The translations under genes were made by a program, and so were the position numbers. From Bacteroides rodentium JCM 16496 (lineage in GTDB: Bacteria > Bacteroidota > Bacteroidia > Bacteroidales > Bacteroidaceae): a DNA stretch of 64,000 bases. Positions 26,099 to 34,088 of this stretch are shown piece by piece. The stretch lies in assembly GCF_000614125.1 (NCBI RefSeq), contig NZ_BAKJ01000022.1, positions 1 to 64,000 of the forward strand, read 5' to 3'. A model generated the notes under the pieces. It saw only the letters and a program-made list of their open reading frames with translations. It was not told where the DNA came from and did not search any database. The number at the start of each line of letters is the position of its first letter. The stretch's first letter is position 1.

Positions 26099-28435
26099 AT
26101 GAAAAAGATTCTTATTATAGCTATTGTATTCCTATTAGGCAATCTTGCCGCCATAGCACAAACAGTAAAAGTAAACGGCACAGTTATCGACGAACAAAAC
26201 CGACCGGTGGAATTTGTCAATGTAGTCATGATTTCTTTGCCCGACTCTTCATTCGTTACGGGAAGTACTACGAATGGAAAAGGCAAATTTACCTTGAAAA
26301 CTACTGCCAGTTCGGATTTTCTGCTGAAACTCTCTTATATCGGCTACGTCAATGAGCAAATTGTCATCAAGAATCCCCAAGGCACTGTAGAGATGGGGGA
26401 TATCATCTTGAAAGAACAGTCGGTATCACTGGACGAGGTAGTGGTATCGGGCAGCAACATCACGCAGAAAGTAGACCGTATGGTGGTAGTGCCTACGGCT
26501 ACTGCGCTGAAGAACTCTTATAATCCGTATGACCTGATGCTGAATCTTGCCATCCCGCACTTGAAGGTAGACGCCCTCACCAAAGGGCTGGAAGCCAACG
26601 GTGGCAACGTGCAGACCCGCATCAACGGCATTGTGGCTACCGCTACCGAAGTGGCAGCCCTTCTGCCCAAAGACATTGTAAGAATAGAATTCATCGAGAA
26701 TCCGGGAGAGCGGTATGGCGACAACAGTCTGGGAGCAGTGGTCGACATCATTGTCCGCCGCCGCGAAACGGGCGGACTGGTCAATATACAGGCCACCAAC
26801 GCTCCCCACAAGCTGTTTAGCGATGACAATGTAGTGGCTAAATTCAATCATAAGAAGTCACAATGGGGTTTGTTCTATAATCTGTCTGCCCGCAACTTCA
26901 AGAAGATGTACACGGATATAGATGAAACCTATGTCTTGGAAAACAAGACCGTACACCGCGTGCAGGAGGGACTCTACGACCAAAACAAGCACTTCACCCA
27001 CAACATCGACCTCTCCTACAACCTGACCGAGCAGGACAAGTACGTATTCAACGTGGTATTCCGCAACGGCATTTATGACGCCCCCTTCCTCAACCAGTCT
27101 AACAAGCTCTACAATGCCGGCAATACTGACAGCTATATCTTTGCCAAGCTGAAGAACAGCCAGTCCAGCTATACCCCTGCGCTCGACCTCTATTACCAGC
27201 GTACATTGCCAAAGAATCAGATGCTTACGATGAGCGTAACCGGTACGCTGATGCACACCGACAACAACCGGCTCTATAACGAATATACCCCCCAGAACGA
27301 TAACCTGGCAATGATTGAAACAGACGTGACCGGAAACAAACGTTCCATCATCGGCGAAGCCATCTACGACAAGCGCTTCAAGTCCCTTGTATTCAGTGCC
27401 GGACTGCGCCACTACCAGATGTATGCCAGGAATGAGTATGCCGGTTCCTCGCCCGTAGTGTCGGAAATGAACCAGGCAAAGACGGCAGCCTTTGCCGAGG
27501 TGCAGGGAAATATCAAGAAAGTGAGTTATGGAGTAAGTGCCGGGCTGACCCGCTCTTATTTCAAGGAAGGAGGAGAGGACCATGCCTATTACACCTTTAC
27601 CCCCACCGTCCGCCTGAACTTTGCACCGCATAAGAACGGTAACATCAACTACCGCTTCAATGTCGACCCCAAGATACCTTCACTTAGTGCATTGACCAAT
27701 GTGGAGCAGGCGATAGATACCATCCAGATAGTACGCGGTAATCCGGCATTGGAGACTTACAGTGTTTTTAACAATACGTTGAACTACTCCTATATGAAGC
27801 AGAAGTTCGTCTTCATGCTGAATGTGACACATGGCTATCATAAGAATATCATCATGGAGAGTGTGTTTGCCGAGGGAGACAAGTTGGTTTCGATGAACGA
27901 GAATCAGCGTTCTGCACAGTTTCTGCGCTTTGGCCCTTCTTTCACATTCCGCGGACTGAACATCGGTAGTCTGAAGAACTTCCTGACACTGAGTATAGAC
28001 GGTGGATTTACACGTTACTGGTCCAACGGCAATACCTATACCCATACGTACAATGACTTCTATTACAATCTGGGTGCTGTGTTCAATTATAAGCAGTTCT
28101 CTCTGTTGGGACAATTCAGTAAAAGGGCGAACGAGCTGGTGGGGGAAACGATTTATAAGGGTGAGAACCAAACTGCCATTCTAGCTACTTATACCCACAA
28201 GCGCCTGCAGCTGGGTGTAGGGATGATGTTCCCGTTCACCAACAATTACAAGACGGGCAAGGAGCGGGTAAGCAAAGTAGCACCCTATACTTCGTGGAGC
28301 CATGCGAAAGAGGTCGGACAAATGGCCATTATCAAGCTGAGCTATAACTTAGAGTTCGGCAAGCGTTACAAGTCATCCAACAGACGTATCAATAACAGCG
28401 ACAATGAGTCGGGTATTCTGAATGTAGACAAATGA
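26099..28435 (+). CDS. TonB-receptor-like outer-membrane beta-barrel protein
   Basis: The 778-residue protein has a signal peptide (MKKILIIAIVFLLGNLAAIA) and an N-terminal carboxypeptidase-regulatory-like Ig domain (VNGTVIDEQNRPVEFVNVVM to LSYIGYV). A plug-like segment (LDEVVVSGSNITQKVDRMVV, MLNLAIPHLKVD, IEFIENPGERYG) and a long barrel of alternating aromatic strands follow, as in the outer-membrane beta-barrel family PF14905. It lacks a SusD partner, so it is not a classical glycan importer. With the preceding lipoprotein it may serve envelope maintenance or uptake of a small ligand. Ligand unknown. Confidence 0.85.
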   Translation: MKKILIIAIVFLLGNLAAIAQTVKVNGTVIDEQNRPVEFVNVVMISLPDSSFVTGSTTNGKGKFTLKTTASSDFLLKLSYIGYVNEQIVIKNPQGTVEMGDIILKEQSVSLDEVVVSGSNITQKVDRMVVVPTATALKNSYNPYDLMLNLAIPHLKVDALTKGLEANGGNVQTRINGIVATATEVAALLPKDIVRIEFIENPGERYGDNSLGAVVDIIVRRRETGGLVNIQATNAPHKLFSDDNVVAKFNHKKSQWGLFYNLSARNFKKMYTDIDETYVLENKTVHRVQEGLYDQNKHFTHNIDLSYNLTEQDKYVFNVVFRNGIYDAPFLNQSNKLYNAGNTDSYIFAKLKNSQSSYTPALDLYYQRTLPKNQMLTMSVTGTLMHTDNNRLYNEYTPQNDNLAMIETDVTGNKRSIIGEAIYDKRFKSLVFSAGLRHYQMYARNEYAGSSPVVSEMNQAKTAAFAEVQGNIKKVSYGVSAGLTRSYFKEGGEDHAYYTFTPTVRLNFAPHKNGNINYRFNVDPKIPSLSALTNVEQAIDTIQIVRGNPALETYSVFNNTLNYSYMKQKFVFMLNVTHGYHKNIIMESVFAEGDKLVSMNENQRSAQFLRFGPSFTFRGLNIGSLKNFLTLSIDGGFTRYWSNGNTYTHTYNDFYYNLGAVFNYKQFSLLGQFSKRANELVGETIYKGENQTAILATYTHKRLQLGVGMMFPFTNNYKTGKERVSKVAPYTSWSHAKEVGQMAIIKLSYNLEFGKRYKSSNRRINNSDNESGILNVDK

Positions 28436-28475
28436 TAGTTGTTCCCATGCTTCGGAGGTGTGGGGTGATAAAAGA

Positions 28476-28512
28476 ACGAAGGACTTCCTCGCGGGAGTCC
28501 TTCGTCATTTTT
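28476..28512 (+). terminator. Intrinsic terminator after the barrel gene
   Basis: ACGAAGGACT (28476-28485) pairs perfectly with AGTCCTTCGT (28496-28505), followed by CATTTTTAT. Confidence 0.8.
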
Positions 28513-28584
28513 ATAGGTAATTATTTGAGAGAGAATTTAGTTTAGGTTTATAATCATCAATCTTAAAGTCTATATTTTCCAATG

Positions 28585-29444
28585 TTAGAGCTTATACAGC
28601 CCTTTCTTCGGATAGTCCAGTTCCGGATTACCCTTGTAACCTACACTGCCGCTTCCGCTGGTGCGTACTTTCAGGAAATCTGTGGCATGGCACTTGATGT
28701 CGCCTGAACCGGCAACACTGGCAGATGCTTTCTTGGCAACGAAATCGGAAGCAAACAAATCACCCGAACCTGCTACACTGTATTCAGCTTCTTGGGTGCT
28801 GCCACTCAGGATAGCGGTGCCCGAACCGGCAACGGATGCTTTGGTGAAGTTGGCTGTTACATTGTTCAGCTTCATGTCACCTGAACCTGCAACGGATACT
28901 TGGAGATCATTGCAAGTGATGTCGCTGCTGTTGATGTCTCCCGAGCCTGCGATGGAAATATCGAGGTCTGTGCAGGAGATGTTGTTTCCACTGATGTCAC
29001 CCGAACCGGCTACGGAAATTTTGAGGTTGTCCGTCTTCAGTCCGTTTTTCAGTTTCACGTCTCCCGAACCTGCCACGCAATGCCGTTCAACTTTTCTGCG
29101 GACACACGTACTTCCAGCTTGTCATAGGAGACGTTGACGTTCTTCTTGAAGCCGATGTAGAGGGTATTGTCCTTGACACGGATATCCAGTAAGTCTACAA
29201 TGTTGTCCGAGGTGTATACTTCCACTGACGGTTTGCCGGACTTCTGCGTGTAGGTCACGTCGGGGCTGCCGGCTACACTCAGCTTGGTGAAGTTGTCCAC
29301 TTTTATGTCTTTGGTTACATAGTTTTTGCTTGCCTTGACCGTCTTGCTGCCGAAGCCTCCGGAACGGTATGTGTGTTGTTGTGAACAAGCAGTTGTACTG
29401 AATGCCAATAAGGCGATTGCGATAAATGTTGTTAGAGCTTTCAT
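28585..29444 (-). CDS. DUF2807 adhesin-head-like lipoprotein with AGSG repeats (frameshifted)
   Basis: About 286 residues. The signal peptide ends in STTAC (Cys ~20). A GIN/DUF2807 domain follows, in which the motif VAGSGD or a close variant appears about eight times at 15-22 residue steps (for example VAGSGDISG, IAGSGDINS, VAGSGDMKL, VAGSGTAIL), plus a VAGSPDVTY in the first part. Such repeats form a parallel beta-helix. One G is missing near 29071 on the coding strand (GCGTGGC, expected GCGGTGGC), and restoring it gives LNGIAVAGSGDVKLKNG. It is probably an outer-membrane-anchored surface or periplasmic protein of unknown role. Confidence 0.82.
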
Positions 29445-29705
29445 ATTCTTTTGTTTTTTGTGATTCAGTGTTTATTAGTTAGACGTGATTTGCCTTGAAA
29501 AAGTTGCATGTAGAAATACTTTTTTCAAAGGACGCTCGGTCATCATACTTTAATCAATTATTGTGCCACAAGTGTAAGTCGCTGATAACTAAAGTATAAT
29601 AACTTTTGCATAGTGTTCATTATCGGACACTCCGTCCGTTTTTACTAAGTATTTACTTGCTTTTTCGGACGATTCTTTGTTCATTTGCAAAACTTGAAGG
29701 TCAGT

Positions 29706-29801
29706 ATTCACCACAGATTACACAGATTTGCACAGATAAGCATCTTTGGTTATCAGTAGATTAAGCTTATTCTGTGTTAATCCGTGTAATCTGTGGTGAA
29801 T
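29706..29801. repeat. Dispersed CCACAGATT hairpin element, copy 3
   Basis: ATTCACCACAGATTACA at the left pairs with TGTAATCTGTGGTGAAT at the right, 17 bp perfect. Inner parts continue to pair imperfectly (CAGATTTGCACAGAT with TTCTGTGTTAATC). It sits just before the metallopeptidase gene. This is the most regular of the three copies. Confidence 0.88.
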
Positions 29802-29832
29802 TTTGACAACATCCCCAGAGAGACTTTGATTT

Positions 29833-30537
29833 ATGACAGTAAACCGCATTATAGAAGATAAAGAGCTTGGCCCTTTGTTTGTCCGGGTCAATGCCCGGGC
29901 ACGGCGTCTCACTTTCCGTACAAAGGAAGATGGAATTTACGTGACTGTGCCTCCCCGGACTTCTCTTGCCGAGGTAGAGAGTGCTATCGAGCAGCTTCGT
30001 CCGCGTCTGAAAGCTGCCAGACAGAAGCAGGTCAGAAAGCTGATTGATTTGGATTACCGCATTGATACGGAGTTCTTTAAACTGACGTTGGTCAGCGGAC
30101 AACGGGAACGGTTCTTGTCCCGTTCGGAATTGGGGGAAATGCAGATAATCTGTCCTCCTGATGCCGATTTCTCGGATGAGAATCTGCAGGCTTGGCTGCG
30201 CAAGGTGATTGAAGAGGCTCTGCGCCGGAATGCGAAGATTATCCTTCCTCCCCGTCTGTATATGCTCTCCATGCAGCACAATCTGCCTTATAAAAGTGTG
30301 AAGATAAATTCCAGCAGCGGGCGTTGGGGAAGCTGTTCCACGCGTGGCAATATCAATCTGTCCTATTACTTGATACTTCTTCCCAAGCATCTGATAGACT
30401 ACGTGCTGCTGCACGAACTGGCGCATACCCGCGAGATGAATCATGGGGAGCGTTTTTGGGCGTTGCTCGATGGGATGACTGATGGAAAGGCACAAGCATT
30501 GAGAGCGGAGCTTCGGAGGTACAGAACGGAGATATAG
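29833..30537 (+). CDS. YgjP/DUF45-type metallopeptidase
   Basis: The 234-residue protein has no signal peptide. The catalytic zinc motif HELAHTREMNHGERFW (HELAH at ~194-198, third ligand likely in NHGERFW) is near the C-terminus, preceded by SSSGRWGSCSTRGNINLSYY, the hallmark of the YgjP/WLM-related M48-like family. The N-terminal half is a beta-rich region (RARRLTFRTKEDGIYVTVPP). Cytoplasmic protease of uncertain role. Some relatives sit with restriction systems, but none is seen here. Confidence 0.88.
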   Translation: MTVNRIIEDKELGPLFVRVNARARRLTFRTKEDGIYVTVPPRTSLAEVESAIEQLRPRLKAARQKQVRKLIDLDYRIDTEFFKLTLVSGQRERFLSRSELGEMQIICPPDADFSDENLQAWLRKVIEEALRRNAKIILPPRLYMLSMQHNLPYKSVKINSSSGRWGSCSTRGNINLSYYLILLPKHLIDYVLLHELAHTREMNHGERFWALLDGMTDGKAQALRAELRRYRTEI

Positions 30538-30614
30538 AGGAACCGCTTCTTTTTTGAGCCTATTGTAACTTCTTTTCTTGATCTGCAATGAGGCTGTAAA
30601 AGCATCTTCTTTTT

Positions 30615-30696
30615 GTTTTACTAAAACTCTCCGGACGATTTACTAAATCTTCACCAACGTTTTAGTAAATCGTTACCCAAGATTTACTAAAACGTT
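30615..30696. repeat. TTTACTAAA palindrome array with competing hairpins
   Basis: Four copies of TTTACTAAA or its complement. GTTTTACTAAAAC (30615-30627) is a self-palindrome. CGATTTACTAAA (30636-30647) pairs with TTTAGTAAATCG (30661-30672). AACGTTTTAGTAAATC (30656-30671) pairs perfectly with GATTTACTAAAACGTT (30681-30696). The middle copy can pair with either neighbour, so two hairpins exclude each other. The array lies between convergent genes. Confidence 0.85.
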
Positions 30697-30799
30697 TTCT
30701 CCTGCCTTGCAGCACATTCTGCCGATGTTTTTGGAAATTATCTTGAAGGAATGGAAACTGTAAATTTTTGTAACTGATTATCTTCTGATGTAGTAGCTG

Positions 30800-31198
30800 C
30801 TATTCCTGTGCCAGCTGCTTCACTTCTTCCCCTTCCTTCTCAAAGCGGTATTCTCCTCCTTTTTCGCTTAGTTCAAATAGGGAAAGCTTTTCGGTTGCAT
30901 TGTTCACAATCATCAGTGCGCTCTGTTCGGCAAAGCGTTTCACTTCGATGGTGAAAGGTTCTTCTGCAATGGTGCGGTTCACCAGCAGGCTGTCGTTGAT
31001 GAATATGGAAGTGGAATCTCCGGCAAATCCTTTCGTCAGTGTGATGGTGTATGTCTCGATGAAGTTGCGTTCTCCTTCTTTCCGTTGTTGCAGCCTCATG
31101 CTCATGTAGACAAAGATGACAACTACAAAAATCACGGCGAAAGCAAGGATGCCGTTGCCTATCATAAACTGCTTGTTGGTATTAAGACGATGTGCCAT
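30800..31198 (-). CDS. Small single-pass membrane protein, unknown function
   Basis: About 132 residues, starting MAHRLNTNKQF. One transmembrane segment (IGNGILAFAVIFVVVIFVYM, ~13-32) is followed by a soluble domain (IETYTITLTKGFAGDSTSIF, SALMIVNNATEKLSLFEL, RFEKEGEEVKQLAQE) probably in the periplasm. Start set at 31198, because a -7 box at 31225-31232 lies between it and an upstream in-frame ATG at 31270. No family recognised. Confidence 0.7.
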   Translation of the reverse strand: MAHRLNTNKQFMIGNGILAFAVIFVVVIFVYMSMRLQQRKEGERNFIETYTITLTKGFAGDSTSIFINDSLLVNRTIAEEPFTIEVKRFAEQSALMIVNNATEKLSLFELSEKGGEYRFEKEGEEVKQLAQE

Positions 31199-31224
31199 AT
31201 ACGGGTTAGTTTTAAGAGATACTG

Positions 31225-31232
31225 CAAATGTA
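31225..31232 (-). promoter_or_regulatory. -7 box of the small membrane protein gene
   Basis: TACATTTG on the minus strand, about 26 nt before the ATG at 31198. It decides the start. Confidence 0.5.
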
Positions 31233-31300
31233 ATGAAAAAAAATGAACCGGAGGATAAACATTTGAACAAATAGGAAAGAATGCTTTGAGGGCAATTTGC

Positions 31301-31308
31301 TAATATTG
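31301..31308 (+). promoter_or_regulatory. -7-like box of the alpha/beta-hydrolase gene
   Basis: TAATATTG differs from TAnnTTTG at one base and stands 30 nt before the ATG at 31339. Confidence 0.35.
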
Positions 31309-31338
31309 CGGTCGTAAAAACAAATTGTTAAAGATACA

Positions 31339-33027
31339 ATGAAATTGAATTTTGCTTTTTGGCTCATGTTTTCTGTAGTTGCACTACAGATGAAAGGGGC
31401 TGGCGGAACCCATGAAGGGCTTCCTCCGTTTGTTCGTTTTCCTGGATTGGAGCAGGAAGTTTACATTACGCGTGATACGTGCAAAAGTGTAGAGGGACGT
31501 TTTCCCGGCTTTTCCCCTTTTTTCGTGATTTATCCGGACAAGCCGTGCGATGCCTCCGAAGCGGCGGCGTTGACGGATGAATTGGGTATTGCGTCCTATG
31601 CTCACACCTACTCGGGGACGGTTTGTGTGATGAATCCCTTGGGAAAGGAGTATGACGTGGTGAAGGATTTGGAAGCTTATAAGAGTTTCCTGAACAAGAT
31701 GCGTGTTTTTACTAATCTGAAGATAATCGGTATAGGTAAGGGAGCGACGTTTGTCAATAAGACTGTTGCCGCACATGCGGGTGCTGTTGCTGGTATTGTA
31801 TCGCTGAATGGCCGACCGGGCAAGACGGTTGAAGGTGCTGCCCCTGTTCCTGCTTTTATTGCCGGAACACACAGTCGGCAGGTAGCGGCTGCCTATATCT
31901 TGCAGAACCAGGCGGAATTGGTGCGGAAAGAAAACGGGTTGGCTTGTTATGCCAACCGGAAGGAGCCGTTACAGCAAGTTGTGGTAAGTGCAAACAAGTA
32001 CACTTCCCTGAAAGAGGCTTTTGCAGAAGCCTGGAAGACATTGCTTTGCAAGAACTACCGTTTCAACAATTACGAACATACCTGGTACACGGGAGCTCAA
32101 TTTGACCAATATGGTACGTATGAGCTGGAGCCGTATATCATGCCTGAAGATTGGGGAATTACTCGTTGTGTGATGAAGAAAGACCTTATCGGGACGGGCG
32201 ATTTCCTATGGTATGAATTCCATCCGGAAGCTACTTTGAAGGCAGAAAAGGCTTCTGTGCCGTTGTTGCTTTTGCTGCATGGCAACAACAATGATCCGCG
32301 TACGCAGGCTGAGACATCCGGCTTCATTGAGTTGGCGGCTGAGGAAAACTTCATTGTTGCCGAACTGGAGTGGCAGGGCAACGGTTATGCTCCTATGGGG
32401 TTGGACGGCATCGAGCAAGTGGTATATCATCTGTTGAAGACCTATCCGCAGATAGATCCTTCGCGGGTATATGCCGAAGGGCTTTCGGCAGGCGCTGCCA
32501 CAGCGACGGGGCTTGGTATACGCAAGTCGCACGTGTTTGCCGCTGTGGGTGCCCAATCGGCGGGGCTGACTCCCGACCGGTATATGTTCGGTTATAATGG
32601 CGAAGCGTTGATGAACGAGGCAGTGCAGAAACGGGGCAGTGTGGAGACCGCTTATTTTTCTGTGACGGGTACGGACGACGAAGTGGTGCCTTTTGTAAGC
32701 GAAAGCAATTGGCGTACCAATGCCTTCTTCTGTGCCTGGACTGCCTATCAGACCATGAACGGCATGGAGGTGAGCAGTCGGCCTGACTTTTCGAAAGATG
32801 CCACCTTCGGCATGGCACTGAAGGATAGGGAAGTGATTTCCACCAACAAGCGGGTCACGATGGAAGCGGGAGTGCTTTACAAGGGAGACATTCCGCTGAT
32901 TAAAGTCGTAGCTGTGAATGACTACGGTCATTGGAACTTCAAGCCTGATGCACGGTTGATGTGGGATTTCATGAAACAATTCTCTCGTGACCCTCGGACG
33001 AAGAAGCTCGTTTATAGTAAGCGGTAA
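31339..33027 (+). CDS. Secreted alpha/beta-hydrolase (esterase/PHB-depolymerase-like)
   Basis: 562 residues with a signal-like N-terminus (MKLNFAFWLMFSVVALQMKG). The first ~180 residues resemble a degenerate hydrolase-like domain (FFVIYPDKPCD, IIGIGKGATFVN). The C-terminal ~300 residues form the active domain: PLLLLLHGNNNDPRTQAE (oxyanion region), EGLSAGAATATGLG with the GxSxG nucleophile, GTDDEVVPF as an acid candidate and NDYGHWNFKP with the likely His. Related proteins include PHB depolymerase-like and feruloyl esterases. It is followed after 37 nt by an MBL-fold hydrolase. It may join the nearby esterase-rich PUL in trimming esters. Confidence 0.75.
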   Translation: MKLNFAFWLMFSVVALQMKGAGGTHEGLPPFVRFPGLEQEVYITRDTCKSVEGRFPGFSPFFVIYPDKPCDASEAAALTDELGIASYAHTYSGTVCVMNPLGKEYDVVKDLEAYKSFLNKMRVFTNLKIIGIGKGATFVNKTVAAHAGAVAGIVSLNGRPGKTVEGAAPVPAFIAGTHSRQVAAAYILQNQAELVRKENGLACYANRKEPLQQVVVSANKYTSLKEAFAEAWKTLLCKNYRFNNYEHTWYTGAQFDQYGTYELEPYIMPEDWGITRCVMKKDLIGTGDFLWYEFHPEATLKAEKASVPLLLLLHGNNNDPRTQAETSGFIELAAEENFIVAELEWQGNGYAPMGLDGIEQVVYHLLKTYPQIDPSRVYAEGLSAGAATATGLGIRKSHVFAAVGAQSAGLTPDRYMFGYNGEALMNEAVQKRGSVETAYFSVTGTDDEVVPFVSESNWRTNAFFCAWTAYQTMNGMEVSSRPDFSKDATFGMALKDREVISTNKRVTMEAGVLYKGDIPLIKVVAVNDYGHWNFKPDARLMWDFMKQFSRDPRTKKLVYSKR

Positions 33028-33064
33028 TTGGTAGTTTCTATCGGACTATAAAAAGAAGAAAAAC

Positions 33065-33892
33065 ATGAAAAGAAATTTAGTGATATTTGTCCTGCTGTTG
33101 GTTTGTATGGCTATGGGGGCGCAAACGGTATTCAAGAATGAAGAGGTAGAAGTTTCTTTGCTGAAAGAGAAGACTTGGGTATTCTCCACTTGGGACTATA
33201 CTACCATGTATCTGATAGAGGGCGAAGACAAGGCCGTGCTGATTGATACCGGCACGCGTTGTGCGGATTTGGATAAGATTGTGGGACAGATAACCGGGAA
33301 ACCGCTGGAAGTAATCGTCACCCACATGCACCCCGACCATGCCGGCTGCATCAAGTATTTCGATAAAGTATGGATGCATCGGGCCGATACGGTGCTGGTG
33401 CCCCAGCATGCGGCGGATTATCAAGGAGAATTCCTCTATATGGAAGAAGGACAAGTGTTCGACTTGGGTGGACGCAAGCTGGAAGTGGCATGGATGCCCG
33501 GGCATACGCCCGGCTCGGTGGTACTCCTGGACAAGGCAAACGGAGACTGTTATTCGGGTGATGCGTTCGGCTCGGGTGAAGTATGGCTGCAGTGTGTGCC
33601 GATGTCTCCCATCGCCACTTTTCATGAGTCGTGTTGCCGTATGGAAAAGCTCATGAAGGAAGAGCACATCCAGAATATCTGGTGTGGACATTATCCTTAT
33701 CTGAAATCCTCTTTACCGCTGGCCTATATGCAGACGATGATATGTATTTCCCACAGGCTGATGAATGGAGACCAGGAAGGCTCGGAACCTTATTCCAACT
33801 ATTTCATCAAGATGCCTCCCACTGCGAGGAAGTTGACCGAAGGCCGGGCGATGATTGTATATGATTCGACTAATATTCCGGAAGTCCGGTAG
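33065..33892 (+). CDS. Exported MBL-fold metallo-hydrolase
   Basis: The 275-residue protein has a signal peptide (MKRNLVIFVLLLVCMAMGAQ). The metallo-beta-lactamase fold shows HMHPDHAG (H87xHxDH92), MPGHTPGSVVLLD, SGDAFGSGEVW and a C-terminal NIWCGHYPY. It probably holds two zinc ions in the periplasm. The family covers glyoxalase II-like, lactonase and other hydrolases, so the substrate is open. It is likely cotranscribed with the alpha/beta-hydrolase upstream. It is not a clear resistance beta-lactamase. Confidence 0.85.
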   Translation: MKRNLVIFVLLLVCMAMGAQTVFKNEEVEVSLLKEKTWVFSTWDYTTMYLIEGEDKAVLIDTGTRCADLDKIVGQITGKPLEVIVTHMHPDHAGCIKYFDKVWMHRADTVLVPQHAADYQGEFLYMEEGQVFDLGGRKLEVAWMPGHTPGSVVLLDKANGDCYSGDAFGSGEVWLQCVPMSPIATFHESCCRMEKLMKEEHIQNIWCGHYPYLKSSLPLAYMQTMICISHRLMNGDQEGSEPYSNYFIKMPPTARKLTEGRAMIVYDSTNIPEVR

Positions 33893-33926
33893 GCTATTCC
33901 TGCTTTATTTTAAGACGTAACTTTTT

Positions 33927-34000
33927 TATGCACGAGATGTATATCTCATGTGTCTCGAAATGTGTATCTCGTGTTGTATGAGATATGCATCTCGTGCATA
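33927..34000. repeat. 23-bp-stem hairpin between convergent genes
   Basis: The arms at 33927-33949 and 33978-34000 (TATGCACGAGATG... and ...CATCTCGTGCATA) are reverse complements over 23 bp with a single T/C difference that would be a G-U pair in RNA. The loop repeats the motif GTATCTCGTG. It lacks a T-run on the exit side of either strand. Confidence 0.85.
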
Positions 34001-34088
34001 GAAAGACCGGTTGATAGAAGAATGAGGGTTATACCTTCATTCCTGAGAGGCATAATCCTCATATAATAGGCTAAGTAGCCGCGCCCTT

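Noticed and set aside
29624..29643. Hairpin CGGAC/GTCCG with T-run on the plus strand
   Set aside because: It looks like a terminator, but no plus-strand gene or clear promoter precedes it. A small RNA is possible but unsupported.
33065..33892. Metallo-beta-lactamase resistance gene
   Set aside because: Only the general MBL fold is seen. The sequence and its context with an esterase do not indicate a carbapenemase.
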